DNA of 51,331 nucleotides from Clostridia bacterium (GCA_028280575.1 JANQLN010000011.1:1-51331); one strand, 5' to 3'; numbered from the stretch's first letter, positions 1 to 9,378 are shown. Program-made: numbers and translations. Notes: a model not told the origin generated them from the sequence alone.

Positions 1-4
1 TCAT

Positions 5-139
5 TAAGAAAATGTAAGTGTCTAGAACCTTGAAAAAGGCTACCCGGCATATTCACCATCCGTAGTTCAGATGCCGGCTTGCGGCGTCCATGCCGCAAAT
101 TACACCTTTTTCAAGAACCTATACACTAACATTTTCTAA
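5..139. repeat. Dispersed structured repeat, family B (complete copy)
   Basis: The two ends form an inverted repeat of about 33 bases. The left arm begins AGAAAATGTAAGTGT at 7 and the right arm ends ACACTAACATTTTCT at 137, with a few mismatches. Two further hairpins lie inside: CCGGCAT pairs with ATGCCGG, and GCGGC pairs with GCCGC around a 6-base loop. The interior is richer in GC than its surroundings and has no open reading frame. The first 31 bases of the window recur exactly at 47483-47513. It could be a non-autonomous mobile element or a structured RNA. Confidence 0.6.
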
Positions 140-140
140 A

Positions 141-210
141 TTCATTCCCAATGATAACTGTTTCATTATACACATAAATCTTTTCAATGTTAAAAATGGA
201 GAAACTCAAA
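141..210. repeat. Dispersed promoter-proximal repeat, family A (copy 1)
   Basis: This copy shares the core ATGATAACTGTTTCAT, then ACACATAAATCTTTTCAATG, then the right end AAAAATGGAGAAACTCAAA with copies near 24934, 38650 and 47416. Its left inverted end (TTTGAG) is lost or overlapped by the adjacent family B element. The right end stops 11 bases before a TTGAAA hexamer that may be the -35 box of the following gene. Confidence 0.65.
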
Positions 211-221
211 AACATAGCATA

Positions 222-250
222 TTGAAATTTGTTAAAATATGATATAATAT
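222..250 (+). promoter_or_regulatory. Putative promoter of the HD-GYP gene
   Basis: TTGAAA at 222-227 is followed by TATAAT at 243-248 (15-base spacer) or TAATAT at 245-250 (17-base spacer). It lies just downstream of repeat A copy 1 and about 50 bases before the ATG at 302. Called by eye. Confidence 0.4.
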
Positions 251-301
251 ATAAAGAATTGTGCTTTTGCATTTTTTTATTATTACTTAAGGTGAGATTT
301 T

Positions 302-1339
302 ATGAGGTCAATATATATAGATATTAGCGATTGCAAGCCGGGAATGGTTACGGCAGAATCGGTTCATAACCAGTATGGAGGTATTATAGTGGCTCAGAAT
401 ACGCCACTGAACCCATATATCATAAACAGGCTTGAAAGCTTGGGTATCCAAAGGGTCAGAGTGTTTGCTGAACGCAGTATATCGGAAAAAGAGCGTAAAT
501 CGGAATTATTTGAAGCCCGGTACCAGAACAATGTTAATGAAATAAAAAATATCCTTCATGGAGTGTCGAAAGGTGAAAACCTTGAATTTGAAAAAATAAA
601 AAGGCTTCTGGAATCATTCACTGACGGCGGAGTTGAAAAACGTGACATTATAAGATGTGTCAATCAGGTGAGAAGTGTACATGAATATACATATTACCAC
701 TGTATTAATGTATCTATGATTTCAAAATTAATTGGGGAATGGATAAAGTTAGGCAAAGCGGAGCAAAATTTGCTGGCACAGGCAGGAATGCTGCATGATA
801 TAGGAAAAGTAAAAATACCATTATCCATATTAAACAAGCCCGATGCCCTTAATGATGATGAGCTGCTGATTATGAAAACCCATCCTATACTTTCATACAG
901 GCTGATTGAAAATATTCCGCACATAAATGAAGATGTAAAGAAGGCTGTTTTAATGCACCATGAAAGATGTGACGGGAGCGGCTATCCTGTTGGACTGAAG
1001 CGAGAAAAAATACCTTTGTTTGCAAAAATTTTATCTATTGCAGACATTTTTGACGCAATGACGTCAAAAAGGCCATATAAAAAAATGAGTTCGCCTTTCA
1101 CTGTTTTTCAGATGTTCGAAGATTATTCCTTCGGCATCCTTGACTCCGCTATATTAAGCTCATTTTTAAGCAATATTACAAGCTACTATATTGGTGAAAA
1201 GGTCCTTCTTAGCAATAATGAAACCGGTGAAATCATATATATAAATCCAATGAGGTTCTCACAGCCTGTTTTAAAAATGGAAGACAAATATGTTGACCTC
1301 TCTGTAAATACTGATCTTAAAATTATAGAAATATTATAA
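302..1339 (+). CDS. HD-GYP domain protein (putative c-di-GMP phosphodiesterase)
   Basis: A 345-residue protein predicted to hydrolyse cyclic di-GMP in the cytoplasm. The N-terminal ~110 residues form a leader without a recognised catalytic motif. The HD-GYP domain follows, with HDIGK at 165-169, HHERCDGSGYP at 219-229 and DIFDAMTS near 248. These are the metal-binding HD pair, the HHE and the GYP signature of the family. No membrane segment or receiver domain is seen. The start is ATG 302 with AAGGTGAG at 289-296. It is transcribed toward dnaG with about 130 bases between them and probably has its own promoter next to repeat A. Activity is inferred from motifs only. Confidence 0.85.
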   Translation: MRSIYIDISDCKPGMVTAESVHNQYGGIIVAQNTPLNPYIINRLESLGIQRVRVFAERSISEKERKSELFEARYQNNVNEIKNILHGVSKGENLEFEKIKRLLESFTDGGVEKRDIIRCVNQVRSVHEYTYYHCINVSMISKLIGEWIKLGKAEQNLLAQAGMLHDIGKVKIPLSILNKPDALNDDELLIMKTHPILSYRLIENIPHINEDVKKAVLMHHERCDGSGYPVGLKREKIPLFAKILSIADIFDAMTSKRPYKKMSSPFTVFQMFEDYSFGILDSAILSSFLSNITSYYIGEKVLLSNNETGEIIYINPMRFSQPVLKMEDKYVDLSVNTDLKIIEIL

Positions 1340-1467
1340 ATCTCATATTGAATAAAGGGATAGTTTATTGGATTTTTATTCTAAAAGAAAATATTTGCTT
1401 AAAAAGAAGGAATATTAATTATTATGTCGAACAATTTATAAATGATAATTATAAAATAATGAGATGA

Positions 1468-3291
1468 TTGTTAGGTATGTATTATGCTGATGAGATAATT
1501 GAGGAAATAAGATATAGTAATGACATAGTGGAAGTGGTTTCAGAATATGTGAGTTTGGAAAAAAAAGGCAGATATTATTTTGGGCTCTGTCCGTTTCATA
1601 AAGAGAAAACTCCCTCCTTTTCTGTTACCCCTTCATTGCAAATATTCAACTGCTTTGGCTGCAGCAAAGGCGGAAATGTTATACAATTCATTATGAATAT
1701 TGAAAATCTTGATTTTGTTGAAGCTGTTAAATTGCTTGCGGAAAAAGCTAATATCATTTTGCCGGAAACCGGAGCAGGAATAAGTGAAGATGAACTTGTA
1801 AAAAAGAAAAATTTAATAGGAATTAATAAGGAAGCAGCCCGTTTTTATTATAATTATTTAACAGCCGGCAAGGGAAAAGAAGCCCTGGAGTATCTATCAG
1901 CGAGGAAAATCATGAAAAGAACCATAAAAAAATTTGGGCTGGGCCTTTCGCCTTTATCAAGCGGACTGCTTTTAAAGCATTTGAATGATAAGGGATATGA
2001 GGATAGGTTAATTGTTGAAAGCGGACTTGCAATAAGCGGGAATAATGGGATATACGAGAGATTTCGCGGAAGAATAATGTTTCCCATATTTGACATCAGA
2101 GGCAATGTAATAGGCTTTGGAGGAAGAGTTGTTGATAAATCCAAGCCTAAATATATGAATTCCCCTGAAACAATGACATATAATAAGAGAAAAAACCTTT
2201 ATGGCCTGAACTATGCAAAAAATTCGGGAAATAAGAATATAATTGTGGTTGAGGGATATATGGATGTAATATCCTTACATCAGAGTGGAATAATAAATAG
2301 TGTTGCGTCGTTAGGTACAGCTTTGACAGAAAGCCAGGGGAGGATATTAAAAAAATATTTTGACAGGATTATTATCTGCTATGATTCGGATGCTGCAGGA
2401 AAAAATGCGGCAATGAGAGGGCTGGACCTGTTAAATGATATAGGATGTAATGTCAAAGTGCTGGAGATACCTAATGGCAAAGACCCGGATGATTTTATAA
2501 GGAACAATGGAGCCGACAGGTTCAATAATCTTATTGAAAAATCATCTTCACTTGCGGAGTACAAAATTAGGGAGCTTAAAAAGAACTATAATATAGAAAC
2601 AACCGACGGGAGAGTAGCATTTGTTAATAAAATGGCTGCCGTATTGGCAGAATTGGATAATAAAATAGAAATGGAGATGTATTTAAAAAAACTTGCAGGA
2701 GATTATGGTGTCAGTGAAGAATCAATATATGCGGAGATAATTAAGTTAAAAGGAAAGGCAGCATTTTCACCTGCTTTTCTAAAGAAAAAAACTGATGTAC
2801 GGATAAAAACCGGCACTTTTGACAAAGATGAAAAAGAAATAATCCACGATGAGTTATTGTTAATAGCAGCGTTGTGTCTTGACAATAATGTTTACGGTCT
2901 GATCAAGGATGATTTGGCTGCGGATGATTTTACAAAAGATAACAGAGTAGTTTTAAAGAGGATTTTTGAAAGATTGAATAAGAATGAAAGAGTAGTTGCT
3001 GCTGAAGTACTAAGTTCAATGAGTGAAGTAAGCTCTTGTGCTTTGGCAGGGATAATTGACAAGGAATGCAACTTTGATGATGGCAGAAAGCCCCTGGATA
3101 TAGTTACAAAGCTTAAAAAACATAAATTGATGGCTAGAAAAAAAGAAATATTTGAGATATTAAAAAACAGGGAAAGTTTAGGAGAAGGTGATGTTGAGAA
3201 ATTTACAAGAGAATTAAATGTTATAGTAATGCAAATGAAAAACTCCGAAATAAAAACAAGAAAGGAGGGTTTTAATGAAGCAAAACGGTGA
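1468..3291 (+). CDS. dnaG: DNA primase DnaG
   Basis: A 607-residue primase that makes RNA primers at the replication fork. The N-terminal CHC2 zinc domain has C41, H44, C62 and C65 ([11 protein letters not shown], then CFGCSKGGN). The Toprim catalytic core follows, with VEGYMDV (E262) and the acidic pair in [10 protein letters not shown] (D306, D308). The C-terminal third is the less conserved helicase-binding region. The start is uncertain: TTG at 1468 is the longest, while ATG at 1477 gives [11 protein letters not shown], which resembles the usual DnaG N-terminus. Neither has a strong ribosome binding site. The 3' end overlaps sigA by 17 bases, so the two are probably cotranscribed, as in the classic macromolecular synthesis operon. 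Confidence 0.95.
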   Translation: MLGMYYADEIIEEIRYSNDIVEVVSEYVSLEKKGRYYFGLCPFHKEKTPSFSVTPSLQIFNCFGCSKGGNVIQFIMNIENLDFVEAVKLLAEKANIILPETGAGISEDELVKKKNLIGINKEAARFYYNYLTAGKGKEALEYLSARKIMKRTIKKFGLGLSPLSSGLLLKHLNDKGYEDRLIVESGLAISGNNGIYERFRGRIMFPIFDIRGNVIGFGGRVVDKSKPKYMNSPETMTYNKRKNLYGLNYAKNSGNKNIIVVEGYMDVISLHQSGIINSVASLGTALTESQGRILKKYFDRIIICYDSDAAGKNAAMRGLDLLNDIGCNVKVLEIPNGKDPDDFIRNNGADRFNNLIEKSSSLAEYKIRELKKNYNIETTDGRVAFVNKMAAVLAELDNKIEMEMYLKKLAGDYGVSEESIYAEIIKLKGKAAFSPAFLKKKTDVRIKTGTFDKDEKEIIHDELLLIAALCLDNNVYGLIKDDLAADDFTKDNRVVLKRIFERLNKNERVVAAEVLSSMSEVSSCALAGIIDKECNFDDGRKPLDIVTKLKKHKLMARKKEIFEILKNRESLGEGDVEKFTRELNVIVMQMKNSEIKTRKEGFNEAKR

Positions 3292-4363
3292 TGCTAAAAA
3301 AAACATTCTGAGGGACCTTGTTGAAAAAGGCAGAAGCAAAGGAATGCTTACCTACAAGGAAATTATGAATGCTTTTGATGAAATAGAACTGAAGCCCGAA
3401 CAGATAGAAAAAATCTATGAAACCATTGAAAATATGGGGATTGAGGTTATTGGTGACATAGAAGATGGAGAACTTGAGGAGATAGAGGTAGCTGAAGCTG
3501 AAGATGAAATTGAGATTTCCATACCGGAGGGTGTAAGTATTGACGACCCGGTTAGAATGTATCTTAAGGAAATAGGGAAAGTTCCCCTGCTTAGCGCAGA
3601 AGAAGAAATTAATCTGGCAAAAAGGATGGAAGAGGGAGATCCTATTGCAAAAAGGCGTTTAGCCGAAGCTAATTTGAGATTAGTCGTAAGTATAGCAAAA
3701 AGATATGTAGGCAGGGGAATGCTGTTTCTGGATTTAATACAGGAAGGCAATCTAGGATTAATAAAGGCTGTTGAAAAGTTTGATTATAGAAAGGGTTATA
3801 AATTCAGTACTTATGCTACCTGGTGGATAAGACAGGCAATTACCAGGGCAATTGCAGACCAGGCAAGAACAATAAGAATACCTGTTCATATGGTAGAGAC
3901 AATTAATAAACTTATAAGAGTTTCCCGGCAGCTTTTACAGGAGCTCGGAAGAGAACCGCAGCCCGAGGAAATTGCCAAGGAAATGAATATGTCCATAGAT
4001 AAGGTAAGGGAAATTATGAAAATCTCACAGGAACCTGTTTCTCTTGAAACTCCAATTGGCGAAGAAGAAGATAGCCATCTTGGAGATTTCATACCTGATG
4101 ATGATGCTCCCGCCCCGGCGGAAGCGGCGGCATTTATGTTATTAAAGGAACAGCTTATTGATGTGCTGGATACTCTTACGCCCAGGGAAGAAAAAGTACT
4201 CAGGTTAAGGTTCGGCCTGGATGATGGAAGAGCCAGGACACTGGAAGAAGTCGGCAAGGAGTTTAATGTAACCAGAGAACGCATCCGGCAGATTGAAGCA
4301 AAAGCATTAAGAAAGCTAAGACATCCCAGCAGAAGTAAAAAATTAAAAGATTACCTTGATTAG
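3275..4363 (+). CDS. sigA: RNA polymerase primary sigma factor SigA (RpoD)
   Basis: The 362-residue housekeeping sigma factor. Region 1.2 begins at [16 protein letters not shown] (about residue 91). Region 2 includes the -10 recognition helix within [19 protein letters not shown] (175-193). Region 3 spans about 205-280. Region 4 carries the -35-binding helix-turn-helix with [19 protein letters not shown] (333-351). An acidic stretch near residues 61-82 is typical of the short region 1.1 in Firmicutes. The start is ATG 3275 behind AAAGGAGGG, inside the end of dnaG. The strong promoters in this window (TTGACA/TATAAT, about 17-base spacers) fit this factor. A terminator follows at once. Confidence 0.97.
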   Translation: MKQNGDAKKNILRDLVEKGRSKGMLTYKEIMNAFDEIELKPEQIEKIYETIENMGIEVIGDIEDGELEEIEVAEAEDEIEISIPEGVSIDDPVRMYLKEIGKVPLLSAEEEINLAKRMEEGDPIAKRRLAEANLRLVVSIAKRYVGRGMLFLDLIQEGNLGLIKAVEKFDYRKGYKFSTYATWWIRQAITRAIADQARTIRIPVHMVETINKLIRVSRQLLQELGREPQPEEIAKEMNMSIDKVREIMKISQEPVSLETPIGEEEDSHLGDFIPDDDAPAPAEAAAFMLLKEQLIDVLDTLTPREEKVLRLRFGLDDGRARTLEEVGKEFNVTRERIRQIEAKALRKLRHPSRSKKLKDYLD

Positions 4364-4364
4364 T

Positions 4365-4397
4365 AAAAAGGGCTGATGTTTCGGCCTTTTTTATTTT
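4365..4397 (+). terminator. Rho-independent terminator of dnaG-sigA
   Basis: AAAAAGGGC pairs with GCCTTTTTT around a short loop and runs into a T-rich tract directly after the sigA stop codon. Confidence 0.8.
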
Positions 4398-4522
4398 AGG
4401 AATATTTTTGTTGTATCTGGAAATACTACCTAATGAGAGTATAATTCTTAGAAATATCAAGTAAAATGTAATAAACAGAAGAAAATTTATGATAAATTAA
4501 CTTGGTTGAATATTATTAGACC

Positions 4523-4551
4523 TTGACCTGCAGCAGATAGGCAATTATAAT
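4523..4551 (+). promoter_or_regulatory. Strong sigma-A promoter for the two tRNA genes
   Basis: TTGACC (4523-4528), a 17-base spacer and TATAAT (4546-4551). The predicted start near 4558 is 15 bases before the first tRNA. Confidence 0.8.
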
Positions 4552-4572
4552 ATGGTATGTGTTTTTTAACGT

Positions 4573-4648
4573 TCCTCAATAGCTCAGTTGGTAGAGCATG
4601 CGGCTGTTAACCGCAGGGTCGTTGGTTCGAGTCCAACTTGAGGAGCCA
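4573..4648 (+). tRNA. tRNA-Asn (anticodon GTT)
   Basis: A 76-base cloverleaf. The acceptor arms TCCTCAA and TTGAGGA are followed by G and an encoded CCA. The D-arm is AGCTCAGTTGGTAGAGC. The anticodon stem-loop GCGGCTGTTAACCGC gives GTT, and the T-loop contains GGTTCGAGTCC. It is the first gene of a two-tRNA unit. Confidence 0.96.
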
Positions 4649-4653
4649 TATTC

Positions 4654-4730
4654 GGGCCTTTAGCTCAGCTGGTCAGAGCAACCGGCTCATAACCGGTCGG
4701 CCCGGGGTTCGAGTCCCTGAAGGCCCACCA
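4654..4730 (+). tRNA. tRNA with CAT anticodon (elongator Met or Ile2)
   Basis: A 77-base cloverleaf with acceptor GGGCCTT paired to AAGGCCC, then A and an encoded CCA. The anticodon stem-loop CCGGCTCATAACCGG gives CAT. It lacks the initiator-type mismatch at the top of the acceptor stem, so it is not the initiator. A CAT anticodon may be elongator Met, or Ile2 if C34 is modified to lysidine. The sequence alone does not settle this, though the AAGGCCC/GGGCCTT acceptor resembles Ile2 tRNAs. It lies 5 bases after tRNA-Asn. Confidence 0.92.
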
Positions 4731-5122
4731 TTACCTGCATGTATTGGGGTTTTCTTTATAAATATATAAAGAACCCAAAGGTTTAGCCTGTCGCCATAGT
4801 ATTATTATATATACGCTTTTCTGCTTGTTTAAACATATTTATTCATATTGCATTATATAATTAAAGTACTTTTTATTTTTTTGGACATTAAATCCTATTT
4901 TTCGTTTTTATCCTGCTTTTCCAGCGGGACAGCCGTCTTTGCATTTTTGAGTTCAATTCAGGCATTTTACCTTTTAATATAACAAAAAAAAACAATTACA
5001 GCTTAATTTAGCAATAGTTCTCTTGTACTATAGCAAAATTTGTAATATGAGCTATTGCTCCTATTGTAAGGTGTGATAAATTATGGTACTTTTTTAACAA
5101 ATATTATTGAGAGGTGAAAGTA
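4731..5122. other. Long AT-rich intergenic region upstream of the chitinase gene
   Basis: No open frame. Three structures are visible. An imperfect hairpin near 4743-4782 (TTGGGG ... CCCAA) directly follows the tRNAs, without a clear T tract. A short GC hairpin lies near 4911-4927 (CCTGC/GCGGG). An inverted repeat, AGCAATAG (5010-5017) with CTATTGCT (5052-5059), lies about 65 bases before the chitinase start. The last could be an operator or a leader hairpin. No convincing -10/-35 pair was found. Confidence 0.4.
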
Positions 5123-8100
5123 ATGATTTTTAAGAAAAAACTCATGTTGTTGATGTTATGTTTAATAATGTTATTTACAACACAAAATGTATTTGTTAAA
5201 GCTGCCGATTCTGCTGCTTCCAGTACAAAGAGGGTTGTTGCTTACTTTCCAAACTGGGGAGTATACAACATCAATCATCATAAAATGCGTGTAAAAGATA
5301 TACCATGGCATATAGTTACGCATATCAATCATGCATTTTTTACTGTAGCATCTGATTTTACTTTGGCATCAACCGACCCCGACGCAGACTTTGGCTGGAT
5401 TAACCATATGGCGGATTATGAAAAATATAAAAGCCTTAATCCACATGTAAAGGTGCTTGTATCCGTAGGCGGATGGACAAGAAGTGAAAATTTCCATGCT
5501 ATGGCTAAAACCAGGGCGGGAAGAAAAACTTTTATTGATAGTACCATTAAATTTTTGCAAGACTATCCATTTATAGATGGTATAGATTTAAACTGGGAAT
5601 ATCCTGGTGTGGACAGGCCAAGGGATCCAAATGATATGTATGACAGGGGTGCTCCGGGTGGCCCGGAAGATAAAGAAAACTTCACTCTTTTATTAAAAGA
5701 GATGAGGGAAGCAATGAATGGAAACAGAATGGGTGATAAGCTTTTAACCATTGCTGTATCCGCTGGTTATGATAAAGTGGAAGGTGTAATAGAGCCTGAT
5801 AAGTTTCATCAATATTTAAGCTTTATAAATGTTATGACCTATGATTTTAATGGTGCGTGGAGTAATACCACTAACAGCCATACGCCCCTTTATGCTAACC
5901 CAAATGCCCCTGAGTCAACTGAAGCGGGAGTGGATACTAAAGGGAGGTACAACACCGATTCCGCTATGAAAATGTATTCGGAAACTTTTGGTGTCCCCGG
6001 GGAAAAATTAACGGTAGGAACGCCGTTTTACTCAAGGGGCTGGGCTAACGTAATTGCTGACAATGCGGACAATGCACTTTTTGCTCCTGCAACGGGTAAT
6101 TATCACGGTGCATGGGATGACCCTCAAAATCCTAAACCCGGAGGGCAGGTGCCATATTTCAGATTGGTTGAACTTGAAAAAACCCCTGGTTGGGAAAAGG
6201 GTAGGGACTCATATGGAGGAACGCCTTACCTGTACAATAAAAGCTTAGGAGTCTTCTTAACCTACGAGGATGAACAGTCCCTTAGAGACAAGGCAGATTA
6301 TGTTAATAACAACGGCTATGGCGGACTGGTTATCTGGCAGGTAACAGGAGATATAAAAAGCCAAGGCTTTCCAATGATTTCTTTAGCTTACGAGCATATG
6401 GTAAAGCAATTTGATGGAGTACTTCCTCTTAATAGTAAATTAACCCTTACTATGGGTAAAGAATACAACGATTACACCTTGACTGCAGGATTACAAAAAA
6501 ACCATAGAGCCAATAAAATAGCTTTATATGAAAACGGAAAAGAAATAGAAAGCAGAAACATTCAAAGCGGTGTTTTGAGCTATGACTTTTCATTTAATGA
6601 TAAAGGTATCGGGAATTACAGCTATGAAGTAAGGTTATACAATCAAAAGGGATATACAGCCAGTAATAGAATAGATTTAAGTATCGGAAAGCCTTCGCTG
6701 AAGGCAGCCAAACTCAGCATTGACAATCCCATTACTTCAGGCGATTACAAAATTACGGCTGTGGTACCTGCCGGCAACACGGCTAAAGAATTGATTGTGA
6801 AACAAAATGGTGTGGAAGTGGCCCGTGAGAACTTAAAACCGGCATCATCCGAAAAGCAGGTATTCGTATTTGATTTTAACGATATGCCGGCTTCTCAATA
6901 TACTTATATAGCTACTTTATCTGACGGCATACAAACTATAGACTCACAATCTCTTGACATAGAAGTCAGAGACGGAGTTTTTAACTCAGACTACTTTGAC
7001 TTTGAATTTGGGGTAACGAGTGATTGGGGTACCGGATTCAACTTCCAGGGAAAGCTTACCAATACCAGCCGGTATGAGTTGGAGAATATTACGTTAACAT
7101 TCAGTTATGACGGTAAAATTGATTCCATATGGTCTGATATGCTTCTTGACAGCAAACAAGGGAATGTATACACTTTAAAACCACAAAGCTACAAGCCTAC
7201 CCTTAAGCCCGGAGAATCTCTAACATTTGGAGGGGGTTCCGGAAGGCCAAATCCAGGTACTGCTCCATATAATTTGCTGTTAGAAGCTGCAATAGTTGGC
7301 GGTAATGGAGGAACAGATACAGATCCTGTTCTGAAAATACCAACTCTGGATGTTGACAAGGCGACAAACACAGGTGATTATAAAATCACTGTAACAGTAG
7401 ATAAAAATAGTACAGGAAAAAAACTGTCCCTTATAGAAAACGGCACAGTGATTAAAAGAGAGGACTTAATTGTTGCATCTAAAGATAAGCAAAGATTTCT
7501 CTACAATTTCAGTGGTGCAGCTGAAGGAACTTACACCTATATGGCTAAGATTGAAGATGATGTAAAAGCCCTCCATTCAAGAGAGGTAAAAGTGGTGGTT
7601 TTAAGTGAAGATACGGGAGGCGGCGGAAGCCCGGATACACAAAAGCACCTCTTTGCTCCTTATGTAGATGTGACATTATGGCAGCCTAAATATTCAATGG
7701 AAGATGTAAGAGGGATTGACTTCTTTGTCATGGCTTTCATAGTATCAGATAGAAGTGGTCAGCCGCTGCCTAGATGGGGTTCATATACGGAATATGATAT
7801 GACTTTCCAAAAAGAAGCCGTAGATGCCGTAAGGGCACGCGGCGGTGATGTGATGATTTCCATTGGCGGAGCAAACAATTCACCTTTAGCGGCAACAGCG
7901 TCTTCCGCAAATGAATTAAAAAACATTTATGCACATATTATAGACTCATATGATTTGAAGCTATTGGACTTTGACATTGAAGGTCACTGGGTAATGGACA
8001 GGGCCTCAATTAGAAGAAGAAGTGAGGCAATTAAATTACTTCAAGATGATCCCCGTTATAAAGATGTGGGTATATGGTATACACTGCCGGCTTTACCAAC

Positions 8101-9067
8101 CGGACTTGTTGCCAGCGGTCTTGATATTGTCAATGATGCTGTTAGCCGTGGTGTAAGGTTAAGCGGCGTTAATGTTATGGCTATGGAATATGGCAGCAGT
8201 TTTGTTCCCAATCCAACCAAACCAGGTGATTTAGCTGCTAAGTCCGTTGAATTGATTGAAAACCTGCGCAGGCAGCTGGATAACATTTATAGGAGCAATA
8301 GTATCACAAAAACTTCTAAAGAGTTATATAAGATGATTGGTATTACGCCAATGATTGGTCAAAATAACAACAGGAACGAAGTGTTCTATCCAAAAGATGC
8401 GGAAATATTAACAAAGTATGCAATGGAAAAAGAGATTGGCCTGTTATCCATGTGGTCATTAGAAAGAGACCAGGGCGGAACGGTCGGCCAAGCAACTTTC
8501 AACCATAGTGGATTAGATACGAAAGACTTGGAGTTTTCAAATATTTTCCGTGAGTTTATGACTCTTAACGGAGGCGACAATGTGCCGCCGGACCCACCAA
8601 CTCCTCCTGACCCAACAGATCCAACAGATCCCCCGGCAGAAAGTGATACATATAAACATAATAAAATATACTATGGGGGCGAAATTGTCACTTACAACGG
8701 TAAGAAATACAAGGCTAAATGGTGGACTAAGGGTGAGGCTCCCGATAAATCTGACGTATGGGAGCTGGTAGCAGGTGAAAATGGCAGCGTTAATGAATGG
8801 AATAGCAGTAAGGCTTACAATGGTGGTGATACGGTCACTTACAAAGGTAAGAAATATAAGGCTAAATGGTGGACTAAGGGTGAGGCTCCCGATGCATCTG
8901 GCGTATGGGAGCCGATAACAGGTGAAAATGGCAGTACTAATGAATGGAATAGCAGTAAGACTTACAATGGTGGTGACAAAGTCACTTATAAAGGCTTAAC
9001 TTATAGGGCCAAATGGTGGACCAGAGGAGAGATACCGGGCAATTCCAACGTATGGGACAGAGAATAA
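5123..9067 (+). CDS. Secreted modular chitinase with two GH18 catalytic domains
   Basis: A 1314-residue secreted enzyme that should cut chitin outside the cell. Order: signal peptide (1-27, FKKKLMLLMLCLIMLF core); GH18 domain 1 (about 36-430) with SVGGW and DGIDLNWE (152-159); Ig-like modules (about 435-522 and 525-617); a CBM2-like module (about 620-727, VTSDWGTGF); a third Ig-like module (738-828); GH18 domain 2 (about 842-1150) with SIGGA and LLDFDIEG (D949, D951, E953); a Pro/Thr/Asp linker; three CBM5/12 chitin-binding repeats (about 1177-1314, AKWWTKGE). In domain 1 the third Asp of the usual DGxDxDxE is Asn157. Domain 2 looks like the archaeal PF-ChiA type. The start is ATG 5123: the GTG at 5114 lies inside the ribosome binding site GAGAGGTGA. 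Confidence 0.93.
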   Translation: MIFKKKLMLLMLCLIMLFTTQNVFVKAADSAASSTKRVVAYFPNWGVYNINHHKMRVKDIPWHIVTHINHAFFTVASDFTLASTDPDADFGWINHMADYEKYKSLNPHVKVLVSVGGWTRSENFHAMAKTRAGRKTFIDSTIKFLQDYPFIDGIDLNWEYPGVDRPRDPNDMYDRGAPGGPEDKENFTLLLKEMREAMNGNRMGDKLLTIAVSAGYDKVEGVIEPDKFHQYLSFINVMTYDFNGAWSNTTNSHTPLYANPNAPESTEAGVDTKGRYNTDSAMKMYSETFGVPGEKLTVGTPFYSRGWANVIADNADNALFAPATGNYHGAWDDPQNPKPGGQVPYFRLVELEKTPGWEKGRDSYGGTPYLYNKSLGVFLTYEDEQSLRDKADYVNNNGYGGLVIWQVTGDIKSQGFPMISLAYEHMVKQFDGVLPLNSKLTLTMGKEYNDYTLTAGLQKNHRANKIALYENGKEIESRNIQSGVLSYDFSFNDKGIGNYSYEVRLYNQKGYTASNRIDLSIGKPSLKAAKLSIDNPITSGDYKITAVVPAGNTAKELIVKQNGVEVARENLKPASSEKQVFVFDFNDMPASQYTYIATLSDGIQTIDSQSLDIEVRDGVFNSDYFDFEFGVTSDWGTGFNFQGKLTNTSRYELENITLTFSYDGKIDSIWSDMLLDSKQGNVYTLKPQSYKPTLKPGESLTFGGGSGRPNPGTAPYNLLLEAAIVGGNGGTDTDPVLKIPTLDVDKATNTGDYKITVTVDKNSTGKKLSLIENGTVIKREDLIVASKDKQRFLYNFSGAAEGTYTYMAKIEDDVKALHSREVKVVVLSEDTGGGGSPDTQKHLFAPYVDVTLWQPKYSMEDVRGIDFFVMAFIVSDRSGQPLPRWGSYTEYDMTFQKEAVDAVRARGGDVMISIGGANNSPLAATASSANELKNIYAHIIDSYDLKLLDFDIEGHWVMDRASIRRRSEAIKLLQDDPRYKDVGIWYTLPALPTGLVASGLDIVNDAVSRGVRLSGVNVMAMEYGSSFVPNPTKPGDLAAKSVELIENLRRQLDNIYRSNSITKTSKELYKMIGITPMIGQNNNRNEVFYPKDAEILTKYAMEKEIGLLSMWSLERDQGGTVGQATFNHSGLDTKDLEFSNIFREFMTLNGGDNVPPDPPTPPDPTDPTDPPAESDTYKHNKIYYGGEIVTYNGKKYKAKWWTKGEAPDKSDVWELVAGENGSVNEWNSSKAYNGGDTVTYKGKKYKAKWWTKGEAPDASGVWEPITGENGSTNEWNSSKTYNGGDKVTYKGLTYRAKWWTRGEIPGNSNVWDRE
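8687..9058 (+). repeat. Three tandem CBM5/12 repeats, 147-base period
   Basis: The chitin-binding modules start equivalent segments (GTCACTTAYAAHGG) at about 8687, 8834 and 8981, exactly 49 codons apart. The first two are nearly identical at the DNA level over about 80 bases, and the third is more diverged. This fits a recent tandem duplication inside the chitinase gene. Confidence 0.8.
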
Positions 9068-9103
9068 CTATTACCATATAAGGCCATTGGGTCATAAATA
9101 AGT

Positions 9104-9147
9104 AAAGGGGCTGCTTCAATTAAATGCCTTGAGGCAGCTCCTTTTTT
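9104..9147 (+). terminator. Terminator of the chitinase gene
   Basis: AAAGGGGCTGC pairs with GGCAGCTCCTTTT across a loop of about 18 bases and ends in a run of T. Confidence 0.85.
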
Positions 9148-9213
9148 ACAGAAACATTCTGATACAACAAATAAATTATTTCAAAGCATGCTGCTGCGTA
9201 GATTTATGACGCA

Positions 9214-9378
9214 TCAGTACTTTTTTTCAGTAATATCCTCGAATGTTTCACTTGAATTTATATGCTGCAGTGTTGTTTTTTTCTTATTTTGCTTTTGCAT
9301 TAAAGGCCAATTTTTGCTGTCCGTATCATATATTATTGATTCAAATGCTATTTCAGTGTCCTTAACCTTGTCACCCAT
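9214..9378 (-). CDS. Small hypothetical protein, 54 residues
   Basis: A short reading frame on the minus strand between the chitinase terminator and trmK. From ATG at 9378 it gives a hydrophilic protein rich in Lys, Thr, Asp and Glu (begins MGDKVKDTEIAFES, ends ETFEDITEKKY). AAAAGGAT precedes the ATG by 7 bases, a fair ribosome binding site; a longer TTG start exists at 9399. The opposite-strand frame (9188-9496) is Phe/Leu/Ser-rich, as antisense readings of Lys/Glu-rich genes usually are, which favours this strand. The family is not recognised and no clear promoter is seen. It may be chance. Confidence 0.35.
   Translation of the reverse strand: MGDKVKDTEIAFESIIYDTDSKNWPLMQKQNKKKTTLQHINSSETFEDITEKKY

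Noticed and set aside
4905..4960. Possible riboswitch upstream of the chitinase (GGGACAGCCGTCTTTGC looked GEMM-like)
   Set aside because: The conserved c-di-GMP riboswitch pieces do not occur in order on either strand; only a short hairpin is supported.
8687..9058. CRISPR-like tandem repeats
   Set aside because: The 147-base period lies within a coding frame and encodes CBM5/12 domains; there are no spacers. No CRISPR array was seen anywhere in the window.
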